This document shows, piece after piece, positions 7,256-15,507 of a stretch of DNA of 17,757 nucleotides; position 1 is the first letter of the stretch; every line of letters starts with the position of its first letter. The stretch is taken from NCBI GenBank assembly GCA_903959355.1, contig CAJBWJ010000059.1:1-17757 (forward strand). The letters run 5' to 3'. Position numbers and translations under genes: made by a program. Origin of the DNA: an uncultured bacterium. Its GTDB lineage: Bacteria; Patescibacteriota; Microgenomatia; UBA1400; PJMF01. The notes under the pieces were generated by a model. The model saw nothing but the letters and a program-made list of their open reading frames with translations, ran no database searches and was not told the DNA's origin.

Positions 7256-8641
7256 ATGAAAAAATTTTTAGTATTTATATTTGTTTTAGTTTTGTTTTCC
7301 TTTATAAAATCAGGAGCCTCTGCTTTTGCCGGAACTTTGGGAACAGATGCTCATTGTGACAATCCATGGTTTTATAAATTTAATTTTTCTGGAGAAGATG
7401 TTTCGATTGAACATTGCGGCAGAACTGATAAAGGAGCACTTGATTACACCGTCAGCAGTGTAAACGCTGGAGAATTACTTGTTTATTACAAAAGTGATAT
7501 AAACACTACTCTTAGATTGAAAATAAATGGCAGAAGCTATACAAAAACTGTTAAAGGTAGAGATGTCTGGAAAACTGGAGTTAAGATAGTAGCTGGTGAT
7601 AAGATTTCTTTTTTAGCAGATATGGGAGATTCTCCATACTCTGGATGGGTTAGTCCAAAAAACAATCTTTGTAATGGATTCTCTGGAGCCGGATCTGCTG
7701 ATGTGGCCGATTTATATAGCGCAATCAGTAGTGATGGCAATAAATTAATATCAGCTCAATGTTGGGGTGATGGCTATGCTCATGAGAAATTTTTAAAAGA
7801 AAGTTATAGCAAACCAAATGTTAACATCACTTGTACTGGTTCTGCTAAGGATTGCCATGACGTGATGATTGAAGATATGGATTTTAATGATGGAGCCTTC
7901 TTTCTGGCCATTAATGATCGAATAGAGCACAAGAGTTCTTGTGATGATCTAACTATAGTCAGTGGAAATAATACTAAAATTCCAGCCAAAATGACCTTTG
8001 AAGTTAAGGCAGCTGACAATTTGGGCGCAATTAAACAATATCGTTATATCTTTGGTGATGGCAGTAAAATTGAAACTGAATATGCCAAAATCGATCACAC
8101 TTATGAGAGCTCTGGAAGATTCTATGTAATTGCTGAGGTGAAGGATAGTAAAGATAATTGGATTAAGAGTAATGATTGCCAAGTAACAGCCAGCGTAACG
8201 GCTGTCAGCATAGAAAGTCATAAAAGTTCTTGTTCTTATCTTTATGTTGTTGAGGGGCAAAACCATCAAGCTCCTTCTTTAGTTAAATTTAAAGTTGCTG
8301 GTTATGATAACAAGGGTGATATAAAATCTTACAAAATTGATTTTGGAGATGGCAATGCGGTTGAAGCAAATTCCATTCAATTTGAGCACAATTATCCACA
8401 GTCTGGTACATTTAAAGTCAAAGCTCAGGTTAAAGATTCCACAGATCAATGGATAACTGACAGTGATTGTGAGCAAACTGTTTATGTGGGCACTGCTCCG
8501 ATTACCAAGCAACCTTCGACTGGCACGCCTACCTGGATGTCTGTGGTTGGTTTAGGTGGAGGTGCTTTGGCATTTGCTTATCCATTTATTCAAGGAACTA
8601 AAAACTTAAATAAATCTTTGATTAAAAAAAGGAAAAAATAG
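7256..8641 (+). CDS. secreted protein with two PKD-type repeats and a C-terminal sorting signal
   Basis: The likely start is the ATG at 7256, which opens a signal peptide (MKKFLVFIFV...ASAFA); a longer frame from 7175 runs through the terminator and is rejected. The 461-residue protein has an N-terminal beta-rich domain (about 28-220) with six cysteines, ending in DMDFNDGAFFLAIND, which resembles the end of DUF4114 domains. Two 90-residue PKD-type repeats follow (225-314 and 322-411), each with FGDG (266-269, 363-366), one cysteine near each end and VKDS-D-W. They match at 41 of 90 positions without gaps. The C-terminus has KQPSTG (418-423), a hydrophobic helix and KKRKK, the layout of a sortase signal with PSTG in place of LPXTG. 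The sortase gene lies directly downstream. Probably a wall- or surface-attached binding or adhesion protein. Confidence 0.85.
   Translation: MKKFLVFIFVLVLFSFIKSGASAFAGTLGTDAHCDNPWFYKFNFSGEDVSIEHCGRTDKGALDYTVSSVNAGELLVYYKSDINTTLRLKINGRSYTKTVKGRDVWKTGVKIVAGDKISFLADMGDSPYSGWVSPKNNLCNGFSGAGSADVADLYSAISSDGNKLISAQCWGDGYAHEKFLKESYSKPNVNITCTGSAKDCHDVMIEDMDFNDGAFFLAINDRIEHKSSCDDLTIVSGNNTKIPAKMTFEVKAADNLGAIKQYRYIFGDGSKIETEYAKIDHTYESSGRFYVIAEVKDSKDNWIKSNDCQVTASVTAVSIESHKSSCSYLYVVEGQNHQAPSLVKFKVAGYDNKGDIKSYKIDFGDGNAVEANSIQFEHNYPQSGTFKVKAQVKDSTDQWITDSDCEQTVYVGTAPITKQPSTGTPTWMSVVGLGGGALAFAYPFIQGTKNLNKSLIKKRKK
8628..8633 (+). promoter_or_regulatory. ribosome-binding site that selects the CTG start of the sortase
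   Basis: AAAGGA at 8628-8633 lies inside the last codons of the PKD-repeat gene, nine bases ahead of CTG 8643. Neither of the other in-frame candidate starts (CTG 8670, TTG 8688) has a comparable site, so this sequence decides the start call. Confidence 0.6.
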
Positions 8642-8642
8642 A

Positions 8643-9278
8643 CTGAAAGTTCGCCAATTTCTACCTGCCCTGGCTTTAGTTGGTTTTTTGGCCTTTTTAC
8701 TTTGGTTAGTTCTAATTTTTTTACCCGTAGTTTTTGTTGAGATTAAATATCAGACTAAATCTTTTTTTAAATCAATTGGTTTTGATAATCCCAAGGCTTT
8801 ATTCTTACCGGATTTTGCTGGTATGACCATTGTTGGAAATGCTTCCAAAAATAAAGACTATGGCATCGTCGTTCCAAAATTAGGTTTAGATGAAAAAGTA
8901 ATTTTCAATGTTGATCCAAATGATGAAAACCAATACAGAGCGGCTCTTAAACAAGGCATCGCTCATGCTTCGAGCACTAGCTATCCAGATGAAAATGGGC
9001 TTGGCTATTATTTTGCTCATTCATCTAGTCCAGGATTTAGAACACAATTTAATGCCGTTTTTTATTTGTTAGATAAACTTAAAGAAGGTGATGATGTTTA
9101 TATATGGAATGAACAAAAAAGATATCACTATCTAGTTACTGAAAAGGTGATTAAAGATCCATCAGACACTGCTTTTCTTTATCAAAAATATGATAACGAA
9201 ACCATTGTTCTTCAAACTTGCTGGCCACCAGGAACCACCAATCAAAGATTATTGGTTTTTGCCAAAAGAGCAGACTAA
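8643..9278 (+). CDS. sortase (transpeptidase)
   Basis: Sortases cut a C-terminal sorting signal and join the protein to the cell surface. The catalytic triad is visible: histidine in YFAHSS, the only cysteine of the protein in LQTCWPPGT, and arginine in NQRLLV. The GIVVPKLGLDEKV entry strand is also typical. No ATG opens the frame. A TTG at 8688 would cut into the N-terminal helix, while CTG at 8643 gives a 211-residue protein that begins (M)KVRQFLPALALVGF, a normal basic start of a signal anchor, and has AAAGGA nine bases before it. An in-frame TGA at 8619-8621 rules out anything much longer. The gene begins one base after the stop of the PKD-repeat protein, which carries a PSTG-type sorting signal and is the obvious substrate. 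The sortase class cannot be fixed by eye. Confidence 0.85.
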   Translation: MKVRQFLPALALVGFLAFLLWLVLIFLPVVFVEIKYQTKSFFKSIGFDNPKALFLPDFAGMTIVGNASKNKDYGIVVPKLGLDEKVIFNVDPNDENQYRAALKQGIAHASSTSYPDENGLGYYFAHSSSPGFRTQFNAVFYLLDKLKEGDDVYIWNEQKRYHYLVTEKVIKDPSDTAFLYQKYDNETIVLQTCWPPGTTNQRLLVFAKRAD

Positions 9279-9346
9279 GTTGCTTTTCTGTTATTTTTTG
9301 TTAATATTGGAATTGAGTACAAATTGATTTCAATAAAGGAATAGCT

Positions 9347-9946
9347 ATGGCAGATTTAAGCGATCTACTTGTTTCAAAAGTAAGAGTAAAAATGTTAGAA
9401 CTCTTTTTTGAAAAACCAAGTGAAATGTTTTATGTCCGTGAAATTACTCGTTTAGTAAAAGAAGAAATTAACGCAGTTCGCCGTGAACTAGACAGAATGC
9501 TTGAGTGCGGTCTTCTTAAAAGTGAACAGCGTAGCAATCGTCTTTATTATTTCCTCAATAAAAGATATCTGTATTTTCAAGAATTACAAAGAATTGTGAT
9601 TAAAACTACTGGCATTGGTAAGAAAATTCGTAAATACAGGCGTAAACTTGGCAACGTAAATTATGTTGTTTTTACTGGGGCTTTCATTAATCAGGAAAAA
9701 TTAAATAAAGATGAATTGGATATTTTAGTTGTTGGCGAGATTGTTTTACCAGAATTAGAATCTTTGATTAAAGGTGAAGAAAAAGCTTTTGGTCGAGAAA
9801 TTAATTATGCTGTTTTAGAAGGGGAAGAATTTGAATTCCGCAAAGCTCGTCGTGATCCTTTTATTATGGAAGTGATGTATGGAGCTAGAGTAATGATCAT
9901 AGGAGATGAATTGGAATTTTGTCATCGCGAGTTGCCAACTATGTAG
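9347..9946 (+). CDS. winged-helix protein with nucleotidyltransferase-like domain
   Basis: A 199-residue protein. Residues about 5-75 form a winged helix-turn-helix: KVRVKMLELFFEKP, then EMFYVREITRLV, EEINAVRRELDRML as recognition helix and the wing SEQRSNRLYYFLN. Residues about 103-195 resemble a minimal nucleotidyltransferase (MNT) fold; FTGAFINQ...KDELDILVVG corresponds to the GS-x(n)-D-x-D strand, with Glu in the first acidic place and Asp in the second and no clear Ser after the Gly, so catalysis is doubtful. This pairing is known in ArsR-like regulator families with an attached NTase domain. Role inferred as a DNA-binding regulator. AAAGGA (9335-9340) is a good ribosome-binding site, and a 12-bp inverted repeat just precedes it. 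The target genes are unknown; secDF is downstream. Confidence 0.75.
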   Translation: MADLSDLLVSKVRVKMLELFFEKPSEMFYVREITRLVKEEINAVRRELDRMLECGLLKSEQRSNRLYYFLNKRYLYFQELQRIVIKTTGIGKKIRKYRRKLGNVNYVVFTGAFINQEKLNKDELDILVVGEIVLPELESLIKGEEKAFGREINYAVLEGEEFEFRKARRDPFIMEVMYGARVMIIGDELEFCHRELPTM

Positions 9947-9973
9947 TTTTTTGTTAGAGTAAACTGTTATTTT

Positions 9974-11347
9974 ATGAAAAAGAAGTCATTAATAAAGCCT
10001 TTATTTTTAATATTTTTTCTAACAATCGTGGCGGCTTTTATAGCTTTGCCAGATAAAATAGGTAATTTTAATAAGCCAGTTGTAGATTTTTATTTTTTAG
10101 GCAAGCATGTCTATAAAAATTATCAGTTACGCAAAGGCTTAGATATTCAGGGTGGTATGCAGGTTACCTTGCAAGCAGAAATGGATAACATTGCTGCTGA
10201 AGACAAATTGACAGCTTTAGAATCTGCCAGAGAAGTAATTGCTAAAAGAGTTGATCTATACGGCATAAGTGAAGCATCCATTCAAACCTCTCAAAAAGAT
10301 GGTCAATATCGTTTGATCATCGAACTTCCTGGAGTTTCTAATCCTAAAGAAGCGCTAGATCTGGTTGGAAGTACTGCTCAACTTGAATTCAAATTACAAA
10401 AGAAACTAACAGATCAGCAAGCTGCTGAAGCTACTGTTTCTGCGCAAGCTTGGTTAAATACATTCACAGATACTGGTTTAACTGGTAAGCAACTCAAGAG
10501 ATCTCAAGCTCAGCTGGATCCTCAAACTGCTAAGCCAATTATTTCTTTGGAAATGAATGCTGAGGGAAGAGATTTATTTGCTAATGTGACAAAAAACAAC
10601 GTCAATGAAGTCTTGGCTATTTTTATTGATGGAGTGCCGATCATGACTCCAGTAATCTCTACAGCTATTCTTGATGGCAGAGCAGTTATCAGTGGCAGTT
10701 TTACTATCGAAGAAGCCAAAAATTTAGCCATCCAACTTAATGCTGGCGCATTGCCAGTTAATATTAAAGTTTTGGAACAAAAAACTATTGGTGCTAGTTT
10801 AGGCGATGAGTCTATTCAAAAAAGTGTCACCGCTGGATTAGTAGGACTTTCATTAGTTTTGCTTTTTATGATTATTTATTATGGTGGATTGGGTTTTATT
10901 GCTAGTGTTTCTTTAGTAATTTATGCAATTTTAACCATCGCACTTTATAAAGTAATGGGAGTAGTTCTAACTTTGCCTGGAATCGCTGGATTGATTCTAA
11001 CCATTGGTATGGCAGTTGATTCAAATATTTTAATTTTTGAAAGAATGAAGGAAGAATTAAGAGTTGGTCATCCTTATGCTAGAGCCATGGAACTCGGTTT
11101 TGGTCGAGCTTGGGATAGTATTAAAGATGCCAACATGGCTTCCATTTTTACAGCCTTAGTTTTAATTAATCCTTTGAATTTTTCTTTTCTTAATACTAGC
11201 GGTTTAGTAAAGGGTTTTGGTTTAACATTCTTACTTGGCACCTTGCTTAGTTTATTTACTGGCATGGTGGTTAGTCGTTTGCTGCTTCGAGCTTTTATAC
11301 CTATTTTAAACAGACAGAAAAAAGAAGATCAAGGAAGCAAATCATGA
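9974..11347 (+). CDS. secD: protein translocase subunit SecD
   Basis: SecD with SecF forms an RND-type membrane complex that uses the proton gradient to pull exported proteins out of the SecYEG channel. The 457-residue protein has an N-terminal helix (about 7-26), the hallmark RKGLDIQGGMQVTL right after it, a large extracytoplasmic part (with VIAKRVDLYGISEASIQ and LPGVSNPKEALDLVGSTAQL), and a block of five C-terminal helices with GIAGLILTIGMAVDSNILIFERMKEE; the conserved aspartate thought to carry protons is in AVDSN. It is shorter than E. coli SecD (615 residues) because the periplasmic part is reduced. The ATG has no good Shine-Dalgarno site. The end overlaps secF in ATGA. Confidence 0.95.
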   Translation: MKKKSLIKPLFLIFFLTIVAAFIALPDKIGNFNKPVVDFYFLGKHVYKNYQLRKGLDIQGGMQVTLQAEMDNIAAEDKLTALESAREVIAKRVDLYGISEASIQTSQKDGQYRLIIELPGVSNPKEALDLVGSTAQLEFKLQKKLTDQQAAEATVSAQAWLNTFTDTGLTGKQLKRSQAQLDPQTAKPIISLEMNAEGRDLFANVTKNNVNEVLAIFIDGVPIMTPVISTAILDGRAVISGSFTIEEAKNLAIQLNAGALPVNIKVLEQKTIGASLGDESIQKSVTAGLVGLSLVLLFMIIYYGGLGFIASVSLVIYAILTIALYKVMGVVLTLPGIAGLILTIGMAVDSNILIFERMKEELRVGHPYARAMELGFGRAWDSIKDANMASIFTALVLINPLNFSFLNTSGLVKGFGLTFLLGTLLSLFTGMVVSRLLLRAFIPILNRQKKEDQGSKS

Positions 11348-12228
11348 ATCTAATGAAATTTAAAAAACTTTATTTTTTGATTTCTTTATCGTTTTTAATT
11401 CCTGGAATAATTTCTTTGTTTTTATTTGGCTTGAAGCCAGCTATTGATTTTACGGGTGGATCTCTAATTGAATTACATTTTTTGGATCAAGAAAAATTTG
11501 CCAATTACTCAGACAAAGGTCTTAAGGATGATTTAAATGGTTTATATGATGTGAGTGCAGTTCAAAATTCTGGAGACAAAAAAATAATCATCAAGGGTAA
11601 AGAAATCACTAATGCAGAAAAAGATGTTTTAGTAAGCAAGTTGATTGAAAAATATGGTCAAGTTGATGTTTTGCGTTTTGAAACAGTTGGTCCAATTCTC
11701 GGAGCTGAATTATTAAAAAAGACTTTAACAGCAATTTTACTTGTAGCTAGTATCATTACTTTCTATGTTTGGAAGCAATTTGATGAGCTCAAATACGGTG
11801 TTTGTGCAGTTCTAGCCATGTTGCACGATTCATTGATTTTAATTGGCGCATTTAGTCTTTTGGGACATTTCTTTAATGTTGAAGTTGATGTTTTATTTGT
11901 AACAGCGCTTCTTACAACTTTGTCGTTTTCTGTTCACGATACCATTGTGGTTTACGATCGTATCAGAGAGCTCAAGCGCAAACACTCTAAGTATTCTTTT
12001 GAACAAATTACCAATGCAGCTGTTTTAGAAACCATGGGTAGATCCATCAATAATTCGATGACGATTATTATTATGCTTTTGACATTGGCAATTTTAGGTG
12101 GAGCCAGTATTCACTGGTTTGTTATAGCTCTACTAATTGGTTCAATCACTGGTACTTATTCTAGTACTTTCACTGCGGTGCCACTTTTATTGGTAATGCA
12201 CGAACGATCAAAAATTACTAAGAAATAA
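11344..12228 (+). CDS. secF: protein translocase subunit SecF
   Basis: The partner of SecD, 294 residues, with an N-terminal helix, IDFTGGSLIELHF at about residues 34-46 (the SecF form of the D-x-x-GG motif), a small extracytoplasmic domain and five helices. The conserved SecF segment reads LSFSVHDTIVVYDRIRE; the Asn usually before Asp-Thr is His here. AGGA at 11332-11335 lies eight bases before the ATG, which overlaps the secD stop. The 3' end overlaps the convergent cca-type gene by 11 bases, so there is no room for a conventional terminator between them, and none is visible. Confidence 0.94.
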   Translation: MNLMKFKKLYFLISLSFLIPGIISLFLFGLKPAIDFTGGSLIELHFLDQEKFANYSDKGLKDDLNGLYDVSAVQNSGDKKIIIKGKEITNAEKDVLVSKLIEKYGQVDVLRFETVGPILGAELLKKTLTAILLVASIITFYVWKQFDELKYGVCAVLAMLHDSLILIGAFSLLGHFFNVEVDVLFVTALLTTLSFSVHDTIVVYDRIRELKRKHSKYSFEQITNAAVLETMGRSINNSMTIIIMLLTLAILGGASIHWFVIALLIGSITGTYSSTFTAVPLLLVMHERSKITKK

Positions 12229-13801
12229 GTTTTTTTGCTTCTTCAAGTAATTTTTCTTTTTCGTTTAATTCTGGATTTTCCAAGACTTTTTCCAACAATT
12301 TATCTAAAATTTCTCCAAGAATTGGGCCAGGTTTTAAAGATAATTCTTTCATTAAATCATTACCGTCAATGGTCAGGTCATCAAGACCCATTGGTTGATT
12401 GAGTTGCTCAATGATTCTTTGTTTCATTTCTTCTAAGCGCCAGCTGGTCTTTTTTGCGCCACTACCAAGGCGATCTCCCTCGCGAAGATCAAGAATATCG
12501 TCAATGTTTTCAAAACCAACCCTACGAATGAAACGACGAATGGAAGCATCGCTGTGATGTTCTTGATAATGGAACATGTGATAGCGAACGAGAATGAAAA
12601 TTCTTTGAACATCTTTTTTGGATAAGCGCAGACGATTGGCAATTTTACTAGCAATTCTGGAACCCAAAATATCATGGCTATAAAAAGTAATTTCACTATT
12701 TTCTTCTTTGTAAGAAGGCGGTTTGCCAATGTCATGAAGGAGAGTGGCAAAGCGAACAACCGGATCTTTGGAAGGGCAATATTTCAAAGCATCTATGCTG
12801 TGAGTCCAAACATCAGTAGTGTGATGTCCTCTTTGTTGCATGTCTACACCCTCATAAAGTTCTGGGATAATTGTGAGTAAAAGTCCTGTCTGATCAAGTA
12901 ATTCTATGCCTTTGGCTGGATTATTGCTTGATAGAATCTTAAAAAATTCGTCCCTAATTCTTTCTGCGCTGACAAAATTTAGCAAATCTTTATGATATTT
13001 AATTGAAAAATAAGTATCTGTTTCAATATCCATATTTAATTGAACAGCTAGACGAATGGCTCTGAGCATGCGCAAGGCATCTTCAGCAAATCTTTGATCA
13101 GCTTTGCCAACTGTGCGAATAATTCTTTTTTCCAAGTCTTCACAGCCATTATGAAGATCAATTAGTCTAAAATCTTTTTCATTTATTTCGTAAGAAGTCT
13201 CAAGCTCTTTTTGAGAAAATATTTTTTCTAAAAATTCTTTATTGATAGAAATAGCTAATGCATTGATTGTAAAATCTCTTCTCTCCAAGTCTTCTTCTAT
13301 ATTTTTACCAAAATTAACACTTTCTGGTCGACGATGATCTAGATATTCGCCATCACTGCGATAAGTAGTCATTTCGAAAGGAGGAAGAGTTTGAATTTCT
13401 TTTTTTATTTCTTGATCTGCTGAATCTGCCTTATCCTTTAGTGAAACATGAATTTTTTTGGCATTTTTTAGATCAATAATTCGATTTTCTTTAGTTTCTA
13501 TTTTTTGACTGAAATTAGCTGAGGTCTTGATTGGTAGTTTATGATTTTTGGCTATTTCTTCAATTAAGTTTTCATAGGTAACGCTGACTGTACCAAATTT
13601 GTTTTCATAGAAACTATCTTCAAAAACTTTTTGAATTTCAAGTGGAGAAGCATTGGTGGTGAAATCAAAGTCTTTGACTTCCTCAGGCTTAAAATTCATA
13701 ACCAAATCACGAATAGCCCCGCCAACTAAAAAGCTTTCAAAGCCAGCTTTGTCAAAGCGATTCATAATATATAAAACTTCAAATGGTAAATTCAGGTTCA
13801 T
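12218..13801 (-). CDS. cca: tRNA nucleotidyltransferase, CCA-adding / poly(A) polymerase family with HD domain
   Basis: A class II nucleotidyltransferase of 527 residues. The head domain shows GGAIRD (27-32), the catalytic DFD (44-46) in DFDFTT, RRDFTINA (174-181) and AEDALRMLRAIR (239-250), the template-like motif for CTP/ATP choice. An HD phosphohydrolase domain follows, with HHTTDVWTH (326-334) and the LLHDIGKPP metal site (HD at 356-357). The likely job is to build or repair the 3' CCA end of tRNAs; a poly(A) polymerase role cannot be excluded by sequence reading. A lysine-rich stretch of about 60 residues (about 80-140) is inserted between the catalytic strand and the MTTYRSDGEY strand. 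The gene is convergent with and overlaps secF, and is divergent from recJ with 18 bp between start codons. Confidence 0.92.
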   Translation of the reverse strand: MNLNLPFEVLYIMNRFDKAGFESFLVGGAIRDLVMNFKPEEVKDFDFTTNASPLEIQKVFEDSFYENKFGTVSVTYENLIEEIAKNHKLPIKTSANFSQKIETKENRIIDLKNAKKIHVSLKDKADSADQEIKKEIQTLPPFEMTTYRSDGEYLDHRRPESVNFGKNIEEDLERRDFTINALAISINKEFLEKIFSQKELETSYEINEKDFRLIDLHNGCEDLEKRIIRTVGKADQRFAEDALRMLRAIRLAVQLNMDIETDTYFSIKYHKDLLNFVSAERIRDEFFKILSSNNPAKGIELLDQTGLLLTIIPELYEGVDMQQRGHHTTDVWTHSIDALKYCPSKDPVVRFATLLHDIGKPPSYKEENSEITFYSHDILGSRIASKIANRLRLSKKDVQRIFILVRYHMFHYQEHHSDASIRRFIRRVGFENIDDILDLREGDRLGSGAKKTSWRLEEMKQRIIEQLNQPMGLDDLTIDGNDLMKELSLKPGPILGEILDKLLEKVLENPELNEKEKLLEEAKKLIS

Positions 13802-13802
13802 G

Positions 13803-13837
13803 GCCTTATTATAAGGCTAATGAAATGGCATATTCAA
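13803..13837. promoter_or_regulatory. palindromic divergent promoter between cca and recJ (putative)
   Basis: GCCTTAT-T-ATAAGGC (13803-13817) is a perfect inverted repeat with seven-base arms and a one-base centre. It fills nearly all of the 18 bp between the two start codons. Read toward cca it contains a perfect TATAAT (13813 to 13808) with TTGAAT 18 bp upstream (13837 to 13832). Read toward recJ it contains TATTAT (13807-13812) with no good -35. Both predicted starts of transcription fall at or next to the ATG codons, so both mRNAs would be leaderless or nearly so. Confidence 0.45.
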
Positions 13838-15463
13838 TCAGCAAGCAAGATAGAAAATTTAGAAGAATTAAAACAGATTCTTTTAAGTAATAGAAAAATA
13901 GAAGACGAACAAAACTTTTTTAAGGGAATTTCTCCTTTTAAAATTTCTTTGGAAGAGCTTGGAATAGACGAAAAAGAATTAGAAAAAATTAAAGAGCGTT
14001 TAAAAAAAGCTAAAGAGAATAAAGAAAAAATTATTGTCTTTGGTGACTACGATGCTGACGGTATTAGTGCTACAGCAGTCCTATGGCAAGCATTGCACGC
14101 CGAGGGTTACAATACTTTGCCATTTATACCAAATCGCCTTAAACACGGTTATGGCTTATCTGTTAAGGCTTTAGATGATCTTCTAAATGAACAAAAAGAT
14201 ATTGCTTTAATCATCACTGTTGATAACGGAATTGTTGCTCATAGTGCTCTTAAATTTCTCAAAAAACAAAAGATAGATGTCATCATCACCGATCATCATC
14301 AAAAAGATGAACAAGAGCTAGATGCTTTAGCTGTTTTTCACTCAAGCAAGGTTTGTGGCTGTGCTGTGGCTTGGTTTTTGGCAAGAGAAATAAGCAGCAA
14401 AGAAGAAAAGAAACTATTGATAGATCTCTTGGCTTTGGTGGCAATTGCTACTGTTACTGATTTAATGCCTTTACTTTCAATTAATCGTTTTCTATTAATG
14501 TATGGATTGGTGGTTTTAAGATCAAATACCAATCTTGGTCTTAAACATTTATTTTCTTTATCCAAAATTGATCCAAATAAAATTGACACCTACACTTTGG
14601 GCTTTCAAATTGGACCACGTATCAACGCTATGGGTCGTTTGGCTGACGGTATGGATGCCTTACGTTTGCTTTGTACTAAAGATAAAAATAAAGCGGCTTC
14701 ACTTAGCGATTTGCTTCATGGCACCAATGAAGACCGACAAAATTTAACTTTTGATTTGACCAAACAAGCTGAGGAACTAGTTAATAAAGAAATTGATGAA
14801 AAAATTATTATTTTAAGCTCTGATACTTATCATGAGGGAATTATTGGTTTAATAGCTGGTAAAATGACTGAAAAATTCTCTAAACCTAGCATCGTTATCA
14901 GCGTTGGGCCACAGGTTTCAAAAGCTTCAGCTAGATCTTTACCTGGATTTAATATTACTGAATTTATTCGTTTGTTTAGAAAAGATTTATTAGAAGTGGG
15001 AGGTCATCCCTTGGCAGCTGGTTTTGCACTGGAAACAAGCAAAATTGATTTGGTAAAAAAAGCGATGCAAATCAAAGCAAAAGAAATGCTTCAAGATAAA
15101 AATTTAGAAAAAGTTTTAGAAATTGAATCTGTTTTACCAACTGATCTATTAAATTTAGAGACGATTGAACTCATAGAGACATTTGCTCCTTTTGGTTTAG
15201 CTAATTCTAAGCCAGTTTTTATTTTAAAAAACGCAATCTTCAAAAACTATAAGCTTCTAGGTAAAGAAGGGGAGCATTTAAAAATGACAATTGCTTTCGA
15301 AAATTTAAATACGGAATATGAAGTTTTGGCTTGGCGCAGAGCAGATCTAGCTTCTGAGTTTGTTTTGGGCGACAGATTAGATTTGGTTGTCTCATTGGAC
15401 GTTAATTCTTATCGTGGCACCAGCAAATTACAGCTTACACTTAAAGATATTAAGAAGATTTAG
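13820..15463 (+). CDS. recJ: single-stranded-DNA-specific 5'-3' exonuclease RecJ
   Basis: RecJ degrades single-stranded DNA from the 5' end in mismatch repair, base-excision repair and RecFOR recombination. The 547-residue protein has the DHH-family phosphoesterase motifs: GDYDADG (75-81), VDNG (134-137), TDHH (157-160), then a shortened AVFHSSKVCGCAVAW loop where other RecJ proteins have a longer segment. The DHHA1 domain shows RINAMGRLADG and VGGHPLAAGF (about 392-402), and the C-terminal 90 residues fit the OB-type domain. ATG 13820 is the only good start; AAGG in the palindrome lies very close to it, which fits leaderless or poorly led translation. The stop TAG is the first base of the downstream repeat (G at 15463). 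Confidence 0.94.
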   Translation: MKWHIQSASKIENLEELKQILLSNRKIEDEQNFFKGISPFKISLEELGIDEKELEKIKERLKKAKENKEKIIVFGDYDADGISATAVLWQALHAEGYNTLPFIPNRLKHGYGLSVKALDDLLNEQKDIALIITVDNGIVAHSALKFLKKQKIDVIITDHHQKDEQELDALAVFHSSKVCGCAVAWFLAREISSKEEKKLLIDLLALVAIATVTDLMPLLSINRFLLMYGLVVLRSNTNLGLKHLFSLSKIDPNKIDTYTLGFQIGPRINAMGRLADGMDALRLLCTKDKNKAASLSDLLHGTNEDRQNLTFDLTKQAEELVNKEIDEKIIILSSDTYHEGIIGLIAGKMTEKFSKPSIVISVGPQVSKASARSLPGFNITEFIRLFRKDLLEVGGHPLAAGFALETSKIDLVKKAMQIKAKEMLQDKNLEKVLEIESVLPTDLLNLETIELIETFAPFGLANSKPVFILKNAIFKNYKLLGKEGEHLKMTIAFENLNTEYEVLAWRRADLASEFVLGDRLDLVVSLDVNSYRGTSKLQLTLKDIKKI

Positions 15464-15505
15464 TCCTTTGTCTATACTTCGGACACTCCCTTATATAATT
15501 CGGTC
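15463..15505. repeat. 43-bp tandem repeat, copy 1 (AT-drifted)
   Basis: First of two 43-bp units of equal length, separated by two bases (period 45). It matches copy 2 at 31 of 43 positions; ten of the twelve differences are transitions, mostly C or G in copy 2 against T or A here. Both copies keep GTCCTT at the start, CGGACA in the middle, TCCCT and a final TCGGTC. GTCC and GGAC in each unit can pair as a four-base stem around a 14-base loop. Confidence 0.8.
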
Positions 15506-15507
15506 TC

